In this document: piece by piece, positions 34,111 to 42,018 of the stretch
How the letters are laid out: every line of letters begins with the position of its first letter
How positions within the stretch are numbered: the stretch's first letter is position 1
Origin: UBA6522 sp965262365
GTDB lineage: Bacteria; Pseudomonadota; Gammaproteobacteria; Steroidobacterales; Rariloculaceae
NCBI GenBank assembly: GCA_965262365.1
Contig: OZ253541.1
Span: 5,704,001-5,768,000 of the forward strand
Direction of reading: 5' to 3'
DNA length: 64,000 nt
Program-made: the position numbers and the translations under genes
Notes under the pieces: model-generated
What the model was told of the DNA's origin: nothing
Databases searched by the model: none
What the model saw: only the letters and a program-made list of their open reading frames with translations

Positions 34111-34136
34111 GCGGCGCACCGGCTACGGACGCGATT

Positions 34137-35042
34137 TCACCCAATTTCGCTGCAGGACGCTCCCAGCGCGAAGCAGGTGTGGCAACGGTGATGGCGCAGG
34201 TAGATGCGCTTGGCCAATGTCTCGGACAACGTCCCGCCCAGGTCGTAAGACTCGTCGTCGTCCACCAGCGTGCACGCGTAGACGCGCATACTGCCATCCT
34301 TCTTCACCACCATTTTCGAAAAATGGCACATGAAGTTGCGGCGTGACTCGGCGGTGTGATACGCGGTCATGCAGTGTTCGGTAATGGCGGTAACCGGGGG
34401 TCTGGCGCCCGGCGTGAGGAATTCCGGGAAGGCCACGATGCGCGTATCGGCGGGCAGGCCATTCTGTCTGAAAAGCCTCCGATAGGTTGCCTCGACTGCG
34501 TCGGCATTCTCGTCGGCGCCTTGCTGCCGGGCCACCGAGACCCTGAACCCGCGTGTGTGCAACTCGTGCAGGCTGCGCCAGGACTTGGCATAACTGCCGC
34601 AGCCTCGCGAGGCGTCGTGGCGCGCTTCGTCGGCGTAGTCGATGCTGATGCGAAAAGCGACAGGACAAGGTTGTGCCGTCAGGGTTTCGATCTGCTGCAA
34701 CCGCTTCAGGACCGGGTCGGTGCCGTTGGTCAGCACCAGGCATGGCTTGAGCGTCGACGCATGGTGCAGGATGTTGACGAAGTCCTTGACGATGAACGGT
34801 TCACCGCCGGTAAAGGAGAACTGCAGCACGCCCAGCGCAACGGCCTCGTCCATCAAGGGCCGCACATCGGCCAGCGTGATCCGCTGCAGCCGGCCGTCAC
34901 CGGGCATCGAGCCTTCCAGACAGAACGGGCAGGCAAGGTTACAGGCCGTCCCGGTATGAAACCACAATTCCCTCAGGGCTCCGGGTTGGATATAACCGGT
35001 GGGCTCCGGGGGCGGCAGGAGATGTGCGGGAACCGCGTTCAC
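34137..35042 (-). CDS. radical SAM protein with C-terminal cysteine cluster
   Basis: A 301-residue radical SAM enzyme. The 4Fe-4S/SAM motif is CNLACPFC (CxxxCxxC) near residue 31, followed by SFTGGEPFIV (GGEP) and the LTNGTDPV segment. The C-terminus ends RCHTCFALGASC, a short extra cysteine cluster that could bind a second cluster as in SPASM/twitch proteins. It is not of the ArsS form, which has a CNLxCxHC-type site and a long C-terminal domain. GTG 35042 overlaps the stop of the glycosyltransferase (GTGA) with GGAGG nine bases before. Last gene of a four-gene overlapping operon; probably modifies the product made by the glycosyltransferases. Confidence 0.85.
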   Translation of the reverse strand: MNAVPAHLLPPPEPTGYIQPGALRELWFHTGTACNLACPFCLEGSMPGDGRLQRITLADVRPLMDEAVALGVLQFSFTGGEPFIVKDFVNILHHASTLKPCLVLTNGTDPVLKRLQQIETLTAQPCPVAFRISIDYADEARHDASRGCGSYAKSWRSLHELHTRGFRVSVARQQGADENADAVEATYRRLFRQNGLPADTRIVAFPEFLTPGARPPVTAITEHCMTAYHTAESRRNFMCHFSKMVVKKDGSMRVYACTLVDDDESYDLGGTLSETLAKRIYLRHHRCHTCFALGASCSEIG

Positions 35043-35794
35043 GGGCGGGGACCTCCGTCGACCATGTCTGCCTGAATCGGGGCTGGCGGGTCGTATCGGT
35101 ACACGAGGCGGTGCGCGGTCTGCCCGCACGCGTAGGCCAGCGCCAGACGGCGGTTGTTCACGCACCGGCGAAACCATCCATCCTGTTCCCAGCGTCGGGG
35201 CGATACCCCCATGGGCGTCGCGAGGGCTCGGAACCATCCGCGTAACCGAAGCCGGCGCACCAGTGCAACCTCTTCAAACAACGGCTGGTGAGGGAACCCG
35301 CCGCACTTGAGGTAGATGTCCCTGCGAACGAAGATTCCCTGATCGCCGTACGGGATGCCGCCGAACTTGACGCGAAGGTTGGTCAGCCATTCGATTGTTG
35401 TCTTGCGGTACGTCGGGATCCCGGAGAACCTGAACCTGAAGTGGCCGCCTTCGGCTCCGTCTGCCATGGCTCGGGCGATGTCGCCGAGACTTGATGAGTT
35501 GGGCGTTGCGTCCGCATGGAGGAACCACAGTACGTCGGCCTGGGCGGTCCTGGCGCCCAGATCCTGTTGTCTTCCGCGACAAGCTTCCGAGGTGAGAAAG
35601 CGACACCCACGATCCTCGCAGAGCGCGCTCAACTGCGTGTAGGCATCGGCCGCGACGACGATTATCTCGCGGGGCTTGCGCTTCCAGGCGGCGATCAGGT
35701 CCAGCAGTGCGCGGAGCGGGGCGGAGTCGCCCAGCACCGGAATGACGATGGCGATGTCGGCAGTCGTGTTTTGGTGGTCGTCAGCGGGCGGCAT
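35039..35794 (-). CDS. TIGR04283-type glycosyltransferase (arsenosugar family 2)
   Basis: A 251-residue GT-A fold enzyme. AIVIPVLGDSAPLRALLDLI opens the nucleotide-sugar site; CRGRQQDLGARTAQADVLWFLHADATP contains the family's GR..Q...GA..A.gd.l.FLHaD signature with the metal-binding HAD motif, and GGIPYGDQGIFVRRDIYLKCGGFP is the acceptor side. This is the TIGR04283 pattern, often annotated as arsenosugar biosynthesis glycosyltransferase because it neighbours arsS/arsM in some genomes. No arsenic gene is seen here, so the substrate is open. It overlaps the flavoprotein gene by 14 bp. Confidence 0.88.
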   Translation of the reverse strand: MPPADDHQNTTADIAIVIPVLGDSAPLRALLDLIAAWKRKPREIIVVAADAYTQLSALCEDRGCRFLTSEACRGRQQDLGARTAQADVLWFLHADATPNSSSLGDIARAMADGAEGGHFRFRFSGIPTYRKTTIEWLTNLRVKFGGIPYGDQGIFVRRDIYLKCGGFPHQPLFEEVALVRRLRLRGWFRALATPMGVSPRRWEQDGWFRRCVNNRRLALAYACGQTAHRLVYRYDPPAPIQADMVDGGPRP

Positions 35795-37247
35795 AGCGTA
35801 ACCAGGCGCCCATCAGGGCTTGCGCGAGCGGCGTAAGGCGTGTCCGATTGTAAGCGTCGGCGAGGCGCCGCATATACTCGCCGCGGGTCGGGTAGGGCAG
35901 CATGGTTTTTCCCAGTTTGCCGAGCCCGAGGCCATTGTTCATGGCGAGGCAGATGCCGGCGATCTGTTCGCCTGCGTCCTCGCCCACAATGGTTCCTCCC
36001 AGAATCTTATCCTGACCCCTGACCGTAGTCACCTCTACAAAACCATGCCGATCGCCTGCGGCCTTGCCTCGGTCCAGGTCCGCAAACTCCAGACGGTAGC
36101 TGTCGCAGGCGGTTCCCGCCAGATCGAGTTCCTCCTGGGTCGGACCCACCTGGGCCACCTCCGGCTCGGTGTAGGTACACCTGGGCACGACCAGGGACGA
36201 CGTGGTTGCCGTGGGTGCAAACAGTGCGTTCTGGACGACAATTCTTGCATGCGCGTCGGCGTGATGAGTGAACTGGAGCCTGGAGCAGACATCGCCCGCC
36301 GCGTAGATTTTCCGATTGGTGGTTCTCAATTTGTTGTCCACCACGATCAGTCGGTCGCGGACTTCCACGCCGGCCTTGTGGAGTTGCAATCCTTCCAGGT
36401 TTGCACGGCGTCCCGCGGCGACGAGGACTGTCCCGGCGGCGATGTTGATCCCGTCGGTGTGCAGGATTGGCCCGTCGTCGCCCATGGTGACGTCCGAGAC
36501 GAGAGACCCCAGGTGAAGCGTCACCCCGTCGGCTTCAAGCGCTGGCCCCAGCACGTGTCCGGCGCCGGCCGACTCACCCGGCAGCACCCTGTCCGCCAGT
36601 TCGAACAGGTGAACGTCGACACCCAGACGAGCCATGGCCTGGGCCATTTCGCAACCGATGGGTCCTGCACCGAGTATTGCCAGTCGTTGCGGCGGTTCGG
36701 CCAGATCGAAGATCGATTCGTTGGTCAGGGGATTGCACGACGCCAGGCCCGGAATCGGCGGCATGGCGGCCCGCGCGCCGGTCGCGATTACAAACCGCCT
36801 TCCATGGAGCCGGTGCTCCTCTACCGCAACGCTGTCACGATCGAGAAAATGCGCCGTCCCCAGAAAGACATCCACCCCATGCTCACGGTAGCGTTCCACT
36901 GAATCGTGGCGGGCGATTTCCGCCCGGACCTGTCTTAGCCAGGCGAAGGCCTCGTCCGCTTCGCAGCCGGGATTCCGCCGGGTGAATTCCAGCAGCGCCT
37001 TGGAGGGGACGCAGCCCACGTTGAGACAATCCCCGCCCATTGCCTGACGCTCAACCAGTGCGACCCGTGCCCCCAGACCTGCCGCGGCGATCGCGGTCAC
37101 CAGGCCCGCGGGACCCGCGCCGATCACCACCAGGTGGTACCGCGAGCGGGGGGAGGGATTGCGGTAATCCCGCGGGAACACCAGTTCTCGCCAGTCACGG
37201 TCGTAACGCTCGCCAGGGTACTCGTCCAGCATGCGGAGCGGGTTCAC
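35781..37247 (-). CDS. FAD-dependent pyridine nucleotide-disulfide oxidoreductase (MerA/Lpd-like)
   Basis: A 488-residue flavoprotein. FAD site LVVIGAGPAGLVTAIAAAGLGARVALVE; redox-active disulfide GGDCLNVGCVPSKAL (CxxxxC); NAD(P)H site LAILGAGPIGCEMAQAMARLG; second FAD motif IYAAGDVCSRLQFTH; dimerisation domain with YTEPEVAQVGPTQEEL. Family members reduce lipoamide, glutathione, mercury or similar. There is no MerA-type C-terminal Cys-Cys pair, so mercury reductase is unlikely. GTG 37247 overlaps the DUF2064 stop. Its place between two sugar transferases suggests a redox step in the same pathway. Confidence 0.9.
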   Translation of the reverse strand: MNPLRMLDEYPGERYDRDWRELVFPRDYRNPSPRSRYHLVVIGAGPAGLVTAIAAAGLGARVALVERQAMGGDCLNVGCVPSKALLEFTRRNPGCEADEAFAWLRQVRAEIARHDSVERYREHGVDVFLGTAHFLDRDSVAVEEHRLHGRRFVIATGARAAMPPIPGLASCNPLTNESIFDLAEPPQRLAILGAGPIGCEMAQAMARLGVDVHLFELADRVLPGESAGAGHVLGPALEADGVTLHLGSLVSDVTMGDDGPILHTDGINIAAGTVLVAAGRRANLEGLQLHKAGVEVRDRLIVVDNKLRTTNRKIYAAGDVCSRLQFTHHADAHARIVVQNALFAPTATTSSLVVPRCTYTEPEVAQVGPTQEELDLAGTACDSYRLEFADLDRGKAAGDRHGFVEVTTVRGQDKILGGTIVGEDAGEQIAGICLAMNNGLGLGKLGKTMLPYPTRGEYMRRLADAYNRTRLTPLAQALMGAWLRYAAR

Positions 37248-38062
37248 GATGTTTCTCCCCTTTGAGCTTCATCCGAGCCGGCAGGAAGGTGCGCCGACAG
37301 CGAGCCGTAATGGGTGCTCAACCATTCGGCCAGGATACGCCGCGCAGGCCGCCCGTCATCCGAGACCTGGTCTCCGGTCTCGAGCAGGTCATGCAGGGTG
37401 TCGACGTCCGCGCGAACGTCAAGCGTTGCCATGCTCCATCCGGCTTCGTGGCAAAGCTTCTGGAGTTCCGCACAGAGGCCATGCGTACTCCAACCCAGCC
37501 CGCTCAAGTCCGGCCAGGGGCGGCGTGCCCCCATGAGGACTACACCGCCGTCTCCGGCAGGACCGAGAACTGCGTCCGCGTTACGGAGACTGGAAGCGGC
37601 CTGCTCGAGGTAGGCCGAATCGAGGCCCGGGCAGTCCGTGCCCAGGAATATGAGTCTCCTGGCCCCTCTGCGGCGCAGTTCGCCATCGACGTAGTTGATG
37701 CGTTCGCCCAGGTTCTCGCCCTGCTGATGGACCAGCCCGCAAATTGCACCGCGCTGCGTCTTGCGGGCGTCGGACTGACTGGCGTTCCCATCCGTTGTTG
37801 GGCGAGGCGTCCGGGCCGGTGCGGATTCTGCATCTACTTCGGACAGGACCCAGTCCCAGTCACGCGGATTCGCCGGTGACAGCCAGGTGGGTCCAGGCCA
37901 GGCGAGCACGTCTTCCAGCGCGCAGCCCAGGAGGTGGGCGGCGGCTTCGCCCGCAAGATCGCCGACCTCGGCGGCAATCCTGCGTTTGGCATTCGCCGGC
38001 GCCTTCAACATGAGCACGAGGTGTGTTTTGACGGGCCCGTCTGCGCTGTCGACGATCTGCAT
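37244..38062 (-). CDS. DUF2064/TIGR04282-type glycosyltransferase
   Basis: A 272-residue protein, first gene of the four-gene operon, ATG 38062 with AGG about ten bases upstream. LVLMLKAPANAKRRIAAEVG, LGERINYVDGELRRRGARRLIFLGTDCPGLDSAYL and AVLGPAGDGGVVLMGARRPWPDLSGLGWSTHGLCAEL are the DUF2064 blocks (nucleotide-diphospho-sugar transferase fold with GTDCP and GPA.DGGY/V.lG). The usual K-P-R-L near the N-terminus of the family (vlaKaP.pG.vKTRL) is weakly preserved as KAPANAKRRI. Commonly found with the TIGR04283 enzyme, as here. The product of the pair is unknown outside arsenosugar gene sets. Confidence 0.87.
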   Translation of the reverse strand: MQIVDSADGPVKTHLVLMLKAPANAKRRIAAEVGDLAGEAAAHLLGCALEDVLAWPGPTWLSPANPRDWDWVLSEVDAESAPARTPRPTTDGNASQSDARKTQRGAICGLVHQQGENLGERINYVDGELRRRGARRLIFLGTDCPGLDSAYLEQAASSLRNADAVLGPAGDGGVVLMGARRPWPDLSGLGWSTHGLCAELQKLCHEAGWSMATLDVRADVDTLHDLLETGDQVSDDGRPARRILAEWLSTHYGSLSAHLPAGSDEAQRGETS

Positions 38063-38155
38063 GCTTATACCTGAAGTGTGCCGGCACGGGCCGGTTATGC
38101 TGCGGTCGCAACAGTAGTATAGTGCCCGCTTCCACAGCATCCAGAGGCGGATCGG

Positions 38156-38476
38156 ATGGCGAAGTTGGCGGTGACCGATCGCGAGGGCCGGCAAGTCGAA
38201 GTTGATGGCCAGACTGGCATGACCGTGATGGAGAACATCCGGGATCTGGATGACAGCGTGGATGCCATTTGTGGTGGTCTGTGTTCCTGCGCCACCTGCC
38301 ATGTCCATATGGACCCCGACTGGTTGGCAAAGTTGCCGCCCCGGCACGACGAGGAGGATCTCCTGGTCAGCGAATCGATGTACTTCGATCCCGAGCGTTC
38401 CCGCCTGAGTTGCCAGATCATGCTCACCGACGAACTGGATGGCCTGACGCTGACCGTCGCGCCGGAAGAGTTCTAG
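38156..38476 (+). CDS. 2Fe-2S ferredoxin, putidaredoxin/adrenodoxin type
   Basis: A 106-residue electron carrier. Cluster ligands are the cysteines of CGGLCSCATC and the later LSCQIML. The spacing C-x5-C-x2-C with a distant fourth Cys, plus DPDWLAKLPPRHDEEDLL, fits vertebrate/putidaredoxin-type ferredoxins that serve monooxygenases or Fe-S assembly. It is transcribed away from the DUF2064 operon, with 93 bp between the start codons. Confidence 0.9.
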   Translation: MAKLAVTDREGRQVEVDGQTGMTVMENIRDLDDSVDAICGGLCSCATCHVHMDPDWLAKLPPRHDEEDLLVSESMYFDPERSRLSCQIMLTDELDGLTLTVAPEEF

Positions 38477-38502
38477 CCAATTTCCCCCCCCGCTTCCGTC
38501 TG

Positions 38503-38631
38503 CTAGGCCATCTCGGGCCAGAGCCAGGCGAACGCGCCGCCGGTCAACAGGGCGAAGATCAGCGCCGAGGCGACCCACACCAGAGCGGCGGATAACAGGA
38601 CGGCAAGAATCAGGGAAGCAGTCGTCACCAT
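38503..38631 (-). CDS. 42-residue single-helix membrane protein
   Basis: A very short gene with AAGGA eight to nine bases upstream of ATG 38631. The product MVTTASLILAVLLSAALVWV continues ASALIFALLTGGAFAWLWPEMA and stops at TAG 38503. It is almost entirely hydrophobic: one long or two short membrane helices. The good ribosome site and clean hydrophobic composition suggest a real membrane micropeptide. It sits convergent with the ferredoxin and divergent from the nitrogen operon. Function unknown. Confidence 0.6.
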   Translation of the reverse strand: MVTTASLILAVLLSAALVWVASALIFALLTGGAFAWLWPEMA

Positions 38632-38804
38632 GGCAGGTTTCCTTCAGCGAGTTTGAGAACGGTTCAGATCATAGCCCGTGTCGCGGCCGACCGGAAGCTA
38701 CCGCGCCGTTCTGGTGCCGGGCCTGTCCCACAGTGGTGCGCCTGCCGTGCCGAAGGGGCTGAGTGAATTTTCAATCTATTGATATTTATACAAAAAGCTA
38801 TTTC

Positions 38805-38820
38805 TGGCACAGATAGTGCA
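38805..38820 (+). promoter_or_regulatory. sigma-54 promoter of the torF-glnK-amtB operon
   Basis: TGGCACAGATAGTGCA matches the sigma-54 consensus (TGGCAC, five bases, TTGCA) with one mismatch. The invariant GG (38806-38807) and GC (38818-38819) are exactly ten bases apart. It ends 46 bp before the TorF start, within a local AT-rich island. Nitrogen-assimilation operons of this kind are typically NtrC/sigma-54 controlled. I did not find clear paired NtrC sites upstream. Confidence 0.75.
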
Positions 38821-38866
38821 TCACTTGCGAGTCATTTCGAAAGACAACACCCAGGAGGACATTGCA

Positions 38867-39496
38867 ATGACGATTGCACGATCATTGATTTTGCTCGCGT
38901 TCACGGCCGTGCCGACCGTGTCCATGGCTCAGGTCTCAGCCAATTTCGGCATGGTCAGCGACTACATTTACCGGGGCATCTTCCAGTCGAGTTCATCGGC
39001 CTCCGCGGGGCTCGATTACGAGCACGAGAGCGGGTTTTACGTCGGAACCTGGGGCGCGGATGTCGGCCAGGGAATCGAGACGGACCTGTACTTCGGTATT
39101 GGCGGCTCGGCGGGCGATCTCGGTTGGGGGGTCGGCTATACGGGCTACTACTACACCGACGACTGGGATGACACCTACGAGGAATTCAATCTCGGGTTTA
39201 GCTACGGCGGCCTTTCGCTGGATGTGGCTGTCGGGGAATGGGGCGGATTCGGCGCTCCCGAAGACTATTCCTTCGTTTCCGTCGGCTACGGGTTCGAGGG
39301 CGGCGCCTACATCACGTTCGGCAGTTTCGGCCAGGACTTCGACGGCAGTTACGGCGAGCTCGGCTACGGCTTCGACTTCATGGGCCTCGATCTGTCCATG
39401 GCGTTGGTGGCCAGCAGCGATCTGAGCCCGAGCCAGGACGGCGGCGACGTCGCCTTGGTCTTCGGAGTGACCAGGGGCATCTCGTTCGGTGAATGA
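38867..39496 (+). CDS. TorF-family putative porin
   Basis: A 209-residue outer-membrane protein with AGGAGG before ATG 38867, a signal peptide (MTIARSLILLAFTAVPTVSMAQ) and then SANFGMVSDYIYRGIFQSSSSASAGLDYEHESGFYVGTWGADV. The 'v..sDY.fRGisqs....a.qg..dy.h.sGfY.G.W.snv' pattern defines the TorF/gcw_chp family. The rest alternates aromatic-flanked beta strands, with EFNLGFSYGG and FGSFGQDFDGSYGELGYG, as in a small beta-barrel. Co-location with glnK and amtB points to ammonium or small nitrogenous solute entry across the outer membrane. Confidence 0.88.
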   Translation: MTIARSLILLAFTAVPTVSMAQVSANFGMVSDYIYRGIFQSSSSASAGLDYEHESGFYVGTWGADVGQGIETDLYFGIGGSAGDLGWGVGYTGYYYTDDWDDTYEEFNLGFSYGGLSLDVAVGEWGGFGAPEDYSFVSVGYGFEGGAYITFGSFGQDFDGSYGELGYGFDFMGLDLSMALVASSDLSPSQDGGDVALVFGVTRGISFGE

Positions 39497-39538
39497 GACG
39501 GATTTTTCAATACATCAGAGACAAGAGAAGGTGACGCT

Positions 39539-39877
39539 ATGAAACTCATTACGTCAGTGATCAAGCCCTTCAAACTCGAGGATGTCCGCCAGGCGCTCGC
39601 CGAAGCGGGCGTTCAGGGGATGACCGTGACCGAGGTCAAGGGCTTCGGTCGGCAGAAGGGACACACGGAGCTTTACCGGGGTGCTGAATACTCGGTGGAC
39701 TTCGTGCCGAAGACGAAGATCGAAGCGGCGGTGGCCGATGAACTGCTGGATGCCGCGGTGGAGGCGATCGTCGCTTCCGCGAGCACCGGTTCAATCGGCG
39801 ATGGCAAGGTCTTCGTCTCCGAATTGATACAAGCCACCCGGATTCGCACCGGTGAGACCGGCGATCAGGCGCTGTAA
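39539..39877 (+). CDS. glnK: nitrogen regulatory PII protein
   Basis: A 112-residue PII signalling protein. MKLITSVIKPFKLEDVRQALAEAGVQGMTVTEVKGFGRQKGHTELYRGAEY contains the T-loop with Tyr51 (LYRGAEY), the uridylylation site, and IGDGKVFVSELIQATRIRTGE is the ATP/2-oxoglutarate-binding C-terminal part. Because it directly precedes amtB it should be the GlnK-type PII that blocks the channel at high nitrogen. It lies 17 bp before amtB. Confidence 0.95.
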   Translation: MKLITSVIKPFKLEDVRQALAEAGVQGMTVTEVKGFGRQKGHTELYRGAEYSVDFVPKTKIEAAVADELLDAAVEAIVASASTGSIGDGKVFVSELIQATRIRTGETGDQAL

Positions 39878-39894
39878 GCAGGAGGAAAAATCAC

Positions 39895-41142
39895 ATGGAA
39901 ATTGCAGAACTCAGCTACGCGCTGGATACATTTTATTTCCTCGTCATGGGTGCGCTGGTCATGTGGATGGCCGCCGGATTCACCATGCTCGAGGCAGGGT
40001 TGGTTCGGGCGAAGAACACGGCAGAGATTCTCACCAAGAATGTCGGCCTGTATTCCATCGCCTGCATCATGTACATGCTGTGCGGCTACGGGATCATGTA
40101 CGGCGACGGCAATGGCGTGATTCCGGGCATCAGCATGCTCACGTCGGCGGACAATTCGGCCGCGGACGTCATCGCCGGCGGCGACGGCGCGCCGTATTAC
40201 TCGGGGTTGTCGGACTTCTTCTTCCAGGTCGTCTTCGTGGCGACCGCCATGTCCATCGTCTCCGGCGCCGTGGCGGAACGCATGAAGCTCTTCTCGTTCT
40301 TCGCCTTCGCCGTGGTTCTCACCGGATTCATCTATCCGGTCCAGGGTTACTGGAAGTGGGGCGGCGGCTGGTTGAATGAGGCCGGATTCCTGGATTTTGC
40401 CGGTTCCGGCGTGGTGCACATGTGCGGTGGGGCTGCGGCACTGGCCGGTGTCCTCCTCCTGGGGGCACGCAAGGGCAAGTACGGTCCCTCGGGCGAAGTC
40501 CGGGCGATACCCGGTGCCAATCTGCCGCTCTCGGCCCTGGGAACGCTGATCCTGTGGCTCGGGTGGTTCGGATTCAATGGCGGATCGGAGCTCATAATCT
40601 CCAACGTTGCTGAAGCCAACGCGGTTTCCCTGGTCATCGTCAATACGAACATGGCGGCGGCGGGCGGGCTGGTAGCAGCCCTTCTGTTGGCGCGGGCCTG
40701 GTTCGGCAAGGCGGACCTGACCATGGCGCTCAACGGCGCGTTGGCGGGATTGGTGTCGATTACGGCGGAGCCACTGACGTCATCACCGCTGGTTGCCACG
40801 TTCATCGGCGCCGTCGGCGGCGCTATCGTCGTGTTCGCCATCGTCATGCTTGACCGGAAGTTCAGGATCGACGATCCCGTCGGCGCCATCTCAGTACACG
40901 GCGTGGTAGGCATCTGGGGGCTATTGGCGGTGGTGCTGACCAATCCCGATGCATCGATTGGCGCTCAATTGCTCGGCATCGTCACGATCTTCGTATGGGT
41001 ATTCGCGACCAGCTTTGCGGTCTGGTACGTATTGTCCAAGGTCATGGGAATCCGCGTCTCCGAGCAGGAGGAGTACGAGGGCGTGGATATCGGCGAGTGC
41101 GGTGTGGAAGCCTATCCCGAATTCGTCGAAGCTCCCGAATAA
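39895..41142 (+). CDS. amtB: ammonium transporter
   Basis: A 415-residue inner-membrane channel with about eleven helices. Family signatures: FYFLVMGALVMWMAAGFTMLEAGLVRAKN, DFAGSGVVHMCGGAAALAG with the first pore histidine, LGWFGFNGGSEL, and DPVGAISVHGVVGIWGLLAVVL with the second pore histidine. No signal peptide is obvious. The short C-terminal tail after VLSKVMGIRVSEQEE is the GlnK contact region. Last gene of the operon, followed by a strong terminator. Confidence 0.95.
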   Translation: MEIAELSYALDTFYFLVMGALVMWMAAGFTMLEAGLVRAKNTAEILTKNVGLYSIACIMYMLCGYGIMYGDGNGVIPGISMLTSADNSAADVIAGGDGAPYYSGLSDFFFQVVFVATAMSIVSGAVAERMKLFSFFAFAVVLTGFIYPVQGYWKWGGGWLNEAGFLDFAGSGVVHMCGGAAALAGVLLLGARKGKYGPSGEVRAIPGANLPLSALGTLILWLGWFGFNGGSELIISNVAEANAVSLVIVNTNMAAAGGLVAALLLARAWFGKADLTMALNGALAGLVSITAEPLTSSPLVATFIGAVGGAIVVFAIVMLDRKFRIDDPVGAISVHGVVGIWGLLAVVLTNPDASIGAQLLGIVTIFVWVFATSFAVWYVLSKVMGIRVSEQEEYEGVDIGECGVEAYPEFVEAPE

Positions 41143-41168
41143 TCGTTATCGGAACTTGTTCATTGATT

Positions 41169-41200
41169 GCCGCAGCCCTTCGGGGTTGCGGCTTTTTTTT
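41169..41200 (+). terminator. terminator after amtB
   Basis: A 10-bp stem GCCGCAGCCC/GGGTTGCGGC (one G-T pair) with a TTCG tetraloop is followed by eight T residues, 27 bp after the amtB stop. Confidence 0.95.
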
Positions 41201-41256
41201 GGCCAGGGCAGGGAGGAGTGCCTCGGTTCGAGCCGGAACGGCCCGGCGTCGCGGGG

Positions 41257-42018
41257 CTAAAGACGTGCCGCGCCGTCGATCTCCAGCACGCGGCCGTTCA
41301 TGTAGTCGTTCTCCAGCAGGTAGATTGCCGCGTGGGCGATCTCTTCGGGTTCGCAGAGTCGCCCGGCGGGAATCCCCGCGGCGATTTTCTCCAGGACCTC
41401 CGGCCGCATGCTGGCGACCATTTCCGTCTTGACGAACCCTGGCGCGATGGCGTTGACTCGAATGCCGTGCCGTGCCAATTCCTTGGCCCAGACTACGGTC
41501 AATGCTGCGACACCGGCCTTTGAAGCGGAATAATTGCTTTGCCCGAAGTTGCCTGCCCTGGAGACGCTGGACATGTTGACGATGCAGCCGCGGCTCTTGA
41601 GGCGGATCATGTGGGCGGCGGCCTCCCGGCCGCAAAGGAATACGCCCGTCAGGTTGACGTCGATGACGGCCTGCCACTGCTCCAGGCTCAGTTTGTCGAC
41701 GATCTCTCCCTCCCTGGCCTTCACCAGCAGGCCGTCGCGGAGAATGCCCGCGTTGTTGATCAGCGCGTCCAGCCGACCGAAGTCCCGGACCACTCGCTCG
41801 AACAATCGTTCGACCTCCGTTTCCCTGCTGACATCGGCCGCGTAGCAACCGACTTCGGCGCCCAGTGCCGCGCACGCCCGCCGCGTCTTGTCGAGGCTCG
41901 CCTCATCGAGATCCACCAATATCGGGCGCGCTCCGCGCGCGGCGACGCCCCGGGCCATCGCCGCGCCGAGCCCCCGGGCCGCGCCGGTGATCAGAATGAC
42001 GCTGCTTTCGAGTTTCAT
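41257..42018 (-). CDS. short-chain dehydrogenase/reductase (FabG-like)
   Basis: A 253-residue NAD(P)-dependent SDR. TGAARGLGAAMA is the cofactor loop, NNAGI the structural motif, and the Ser-Tyr-Lys catalytic set appears in IVNMSSVS and NYSASKAG. IRVNAIAPGFVKTEM and EIAHAAIYLLENDYMNGRVLEIDGA are typical of 3-oxoacyl-[ACP] reductases and their many relatives. The start overlaps the stop of the upstream ABC gene (ATGA). With no other fatty-acid gene nearby, a role as the housekeeping FabG is unlikely. Confidence 0.88.
   Translation of the reverse strand: MKLESSVILITGAARGLGAAMARGVAARGARPILVDLDEASLDKTRRACAALGAEVGCYAADVSRETEVERLFERVVRDFGRLDALINNAGILRDGLLVKAREGEIVDKLSLEQWQAVIDVNLTGVFLCGREAAAHMIRLKSRGCIVNMSSVSRAGNFGQSNYSASKAGVAALTVVWAKELARHGIRVNAIAPGFVKTEMVASMRPEVLEKIAAGIPAGRLCEPEEIAHAAIYLLENDYMNGRVLEIDGAARL

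Noticed and set aside
35781..37247. Mercuric reductase
   Set aside because: No N-terminal HMA domain and no C-terminal vicinal cysteines; no mer genes nearby.
38156..38578. Extension of the DUF2064 gene to 38578 on the minus strand
   Set aside because: It would overlap the whole ferredoxin gene on the opposite strand. ATG 38062 gives the family length and has a ribosome site.
38805..38820. NtrC binding site reading of the GCAC-N5-GTGC palindrome
   Set aside because: NtrC sites have GCAC and GTGC seven bases apart. The observed spacing fits the sigma-54 GG-N10-GC rule instead.
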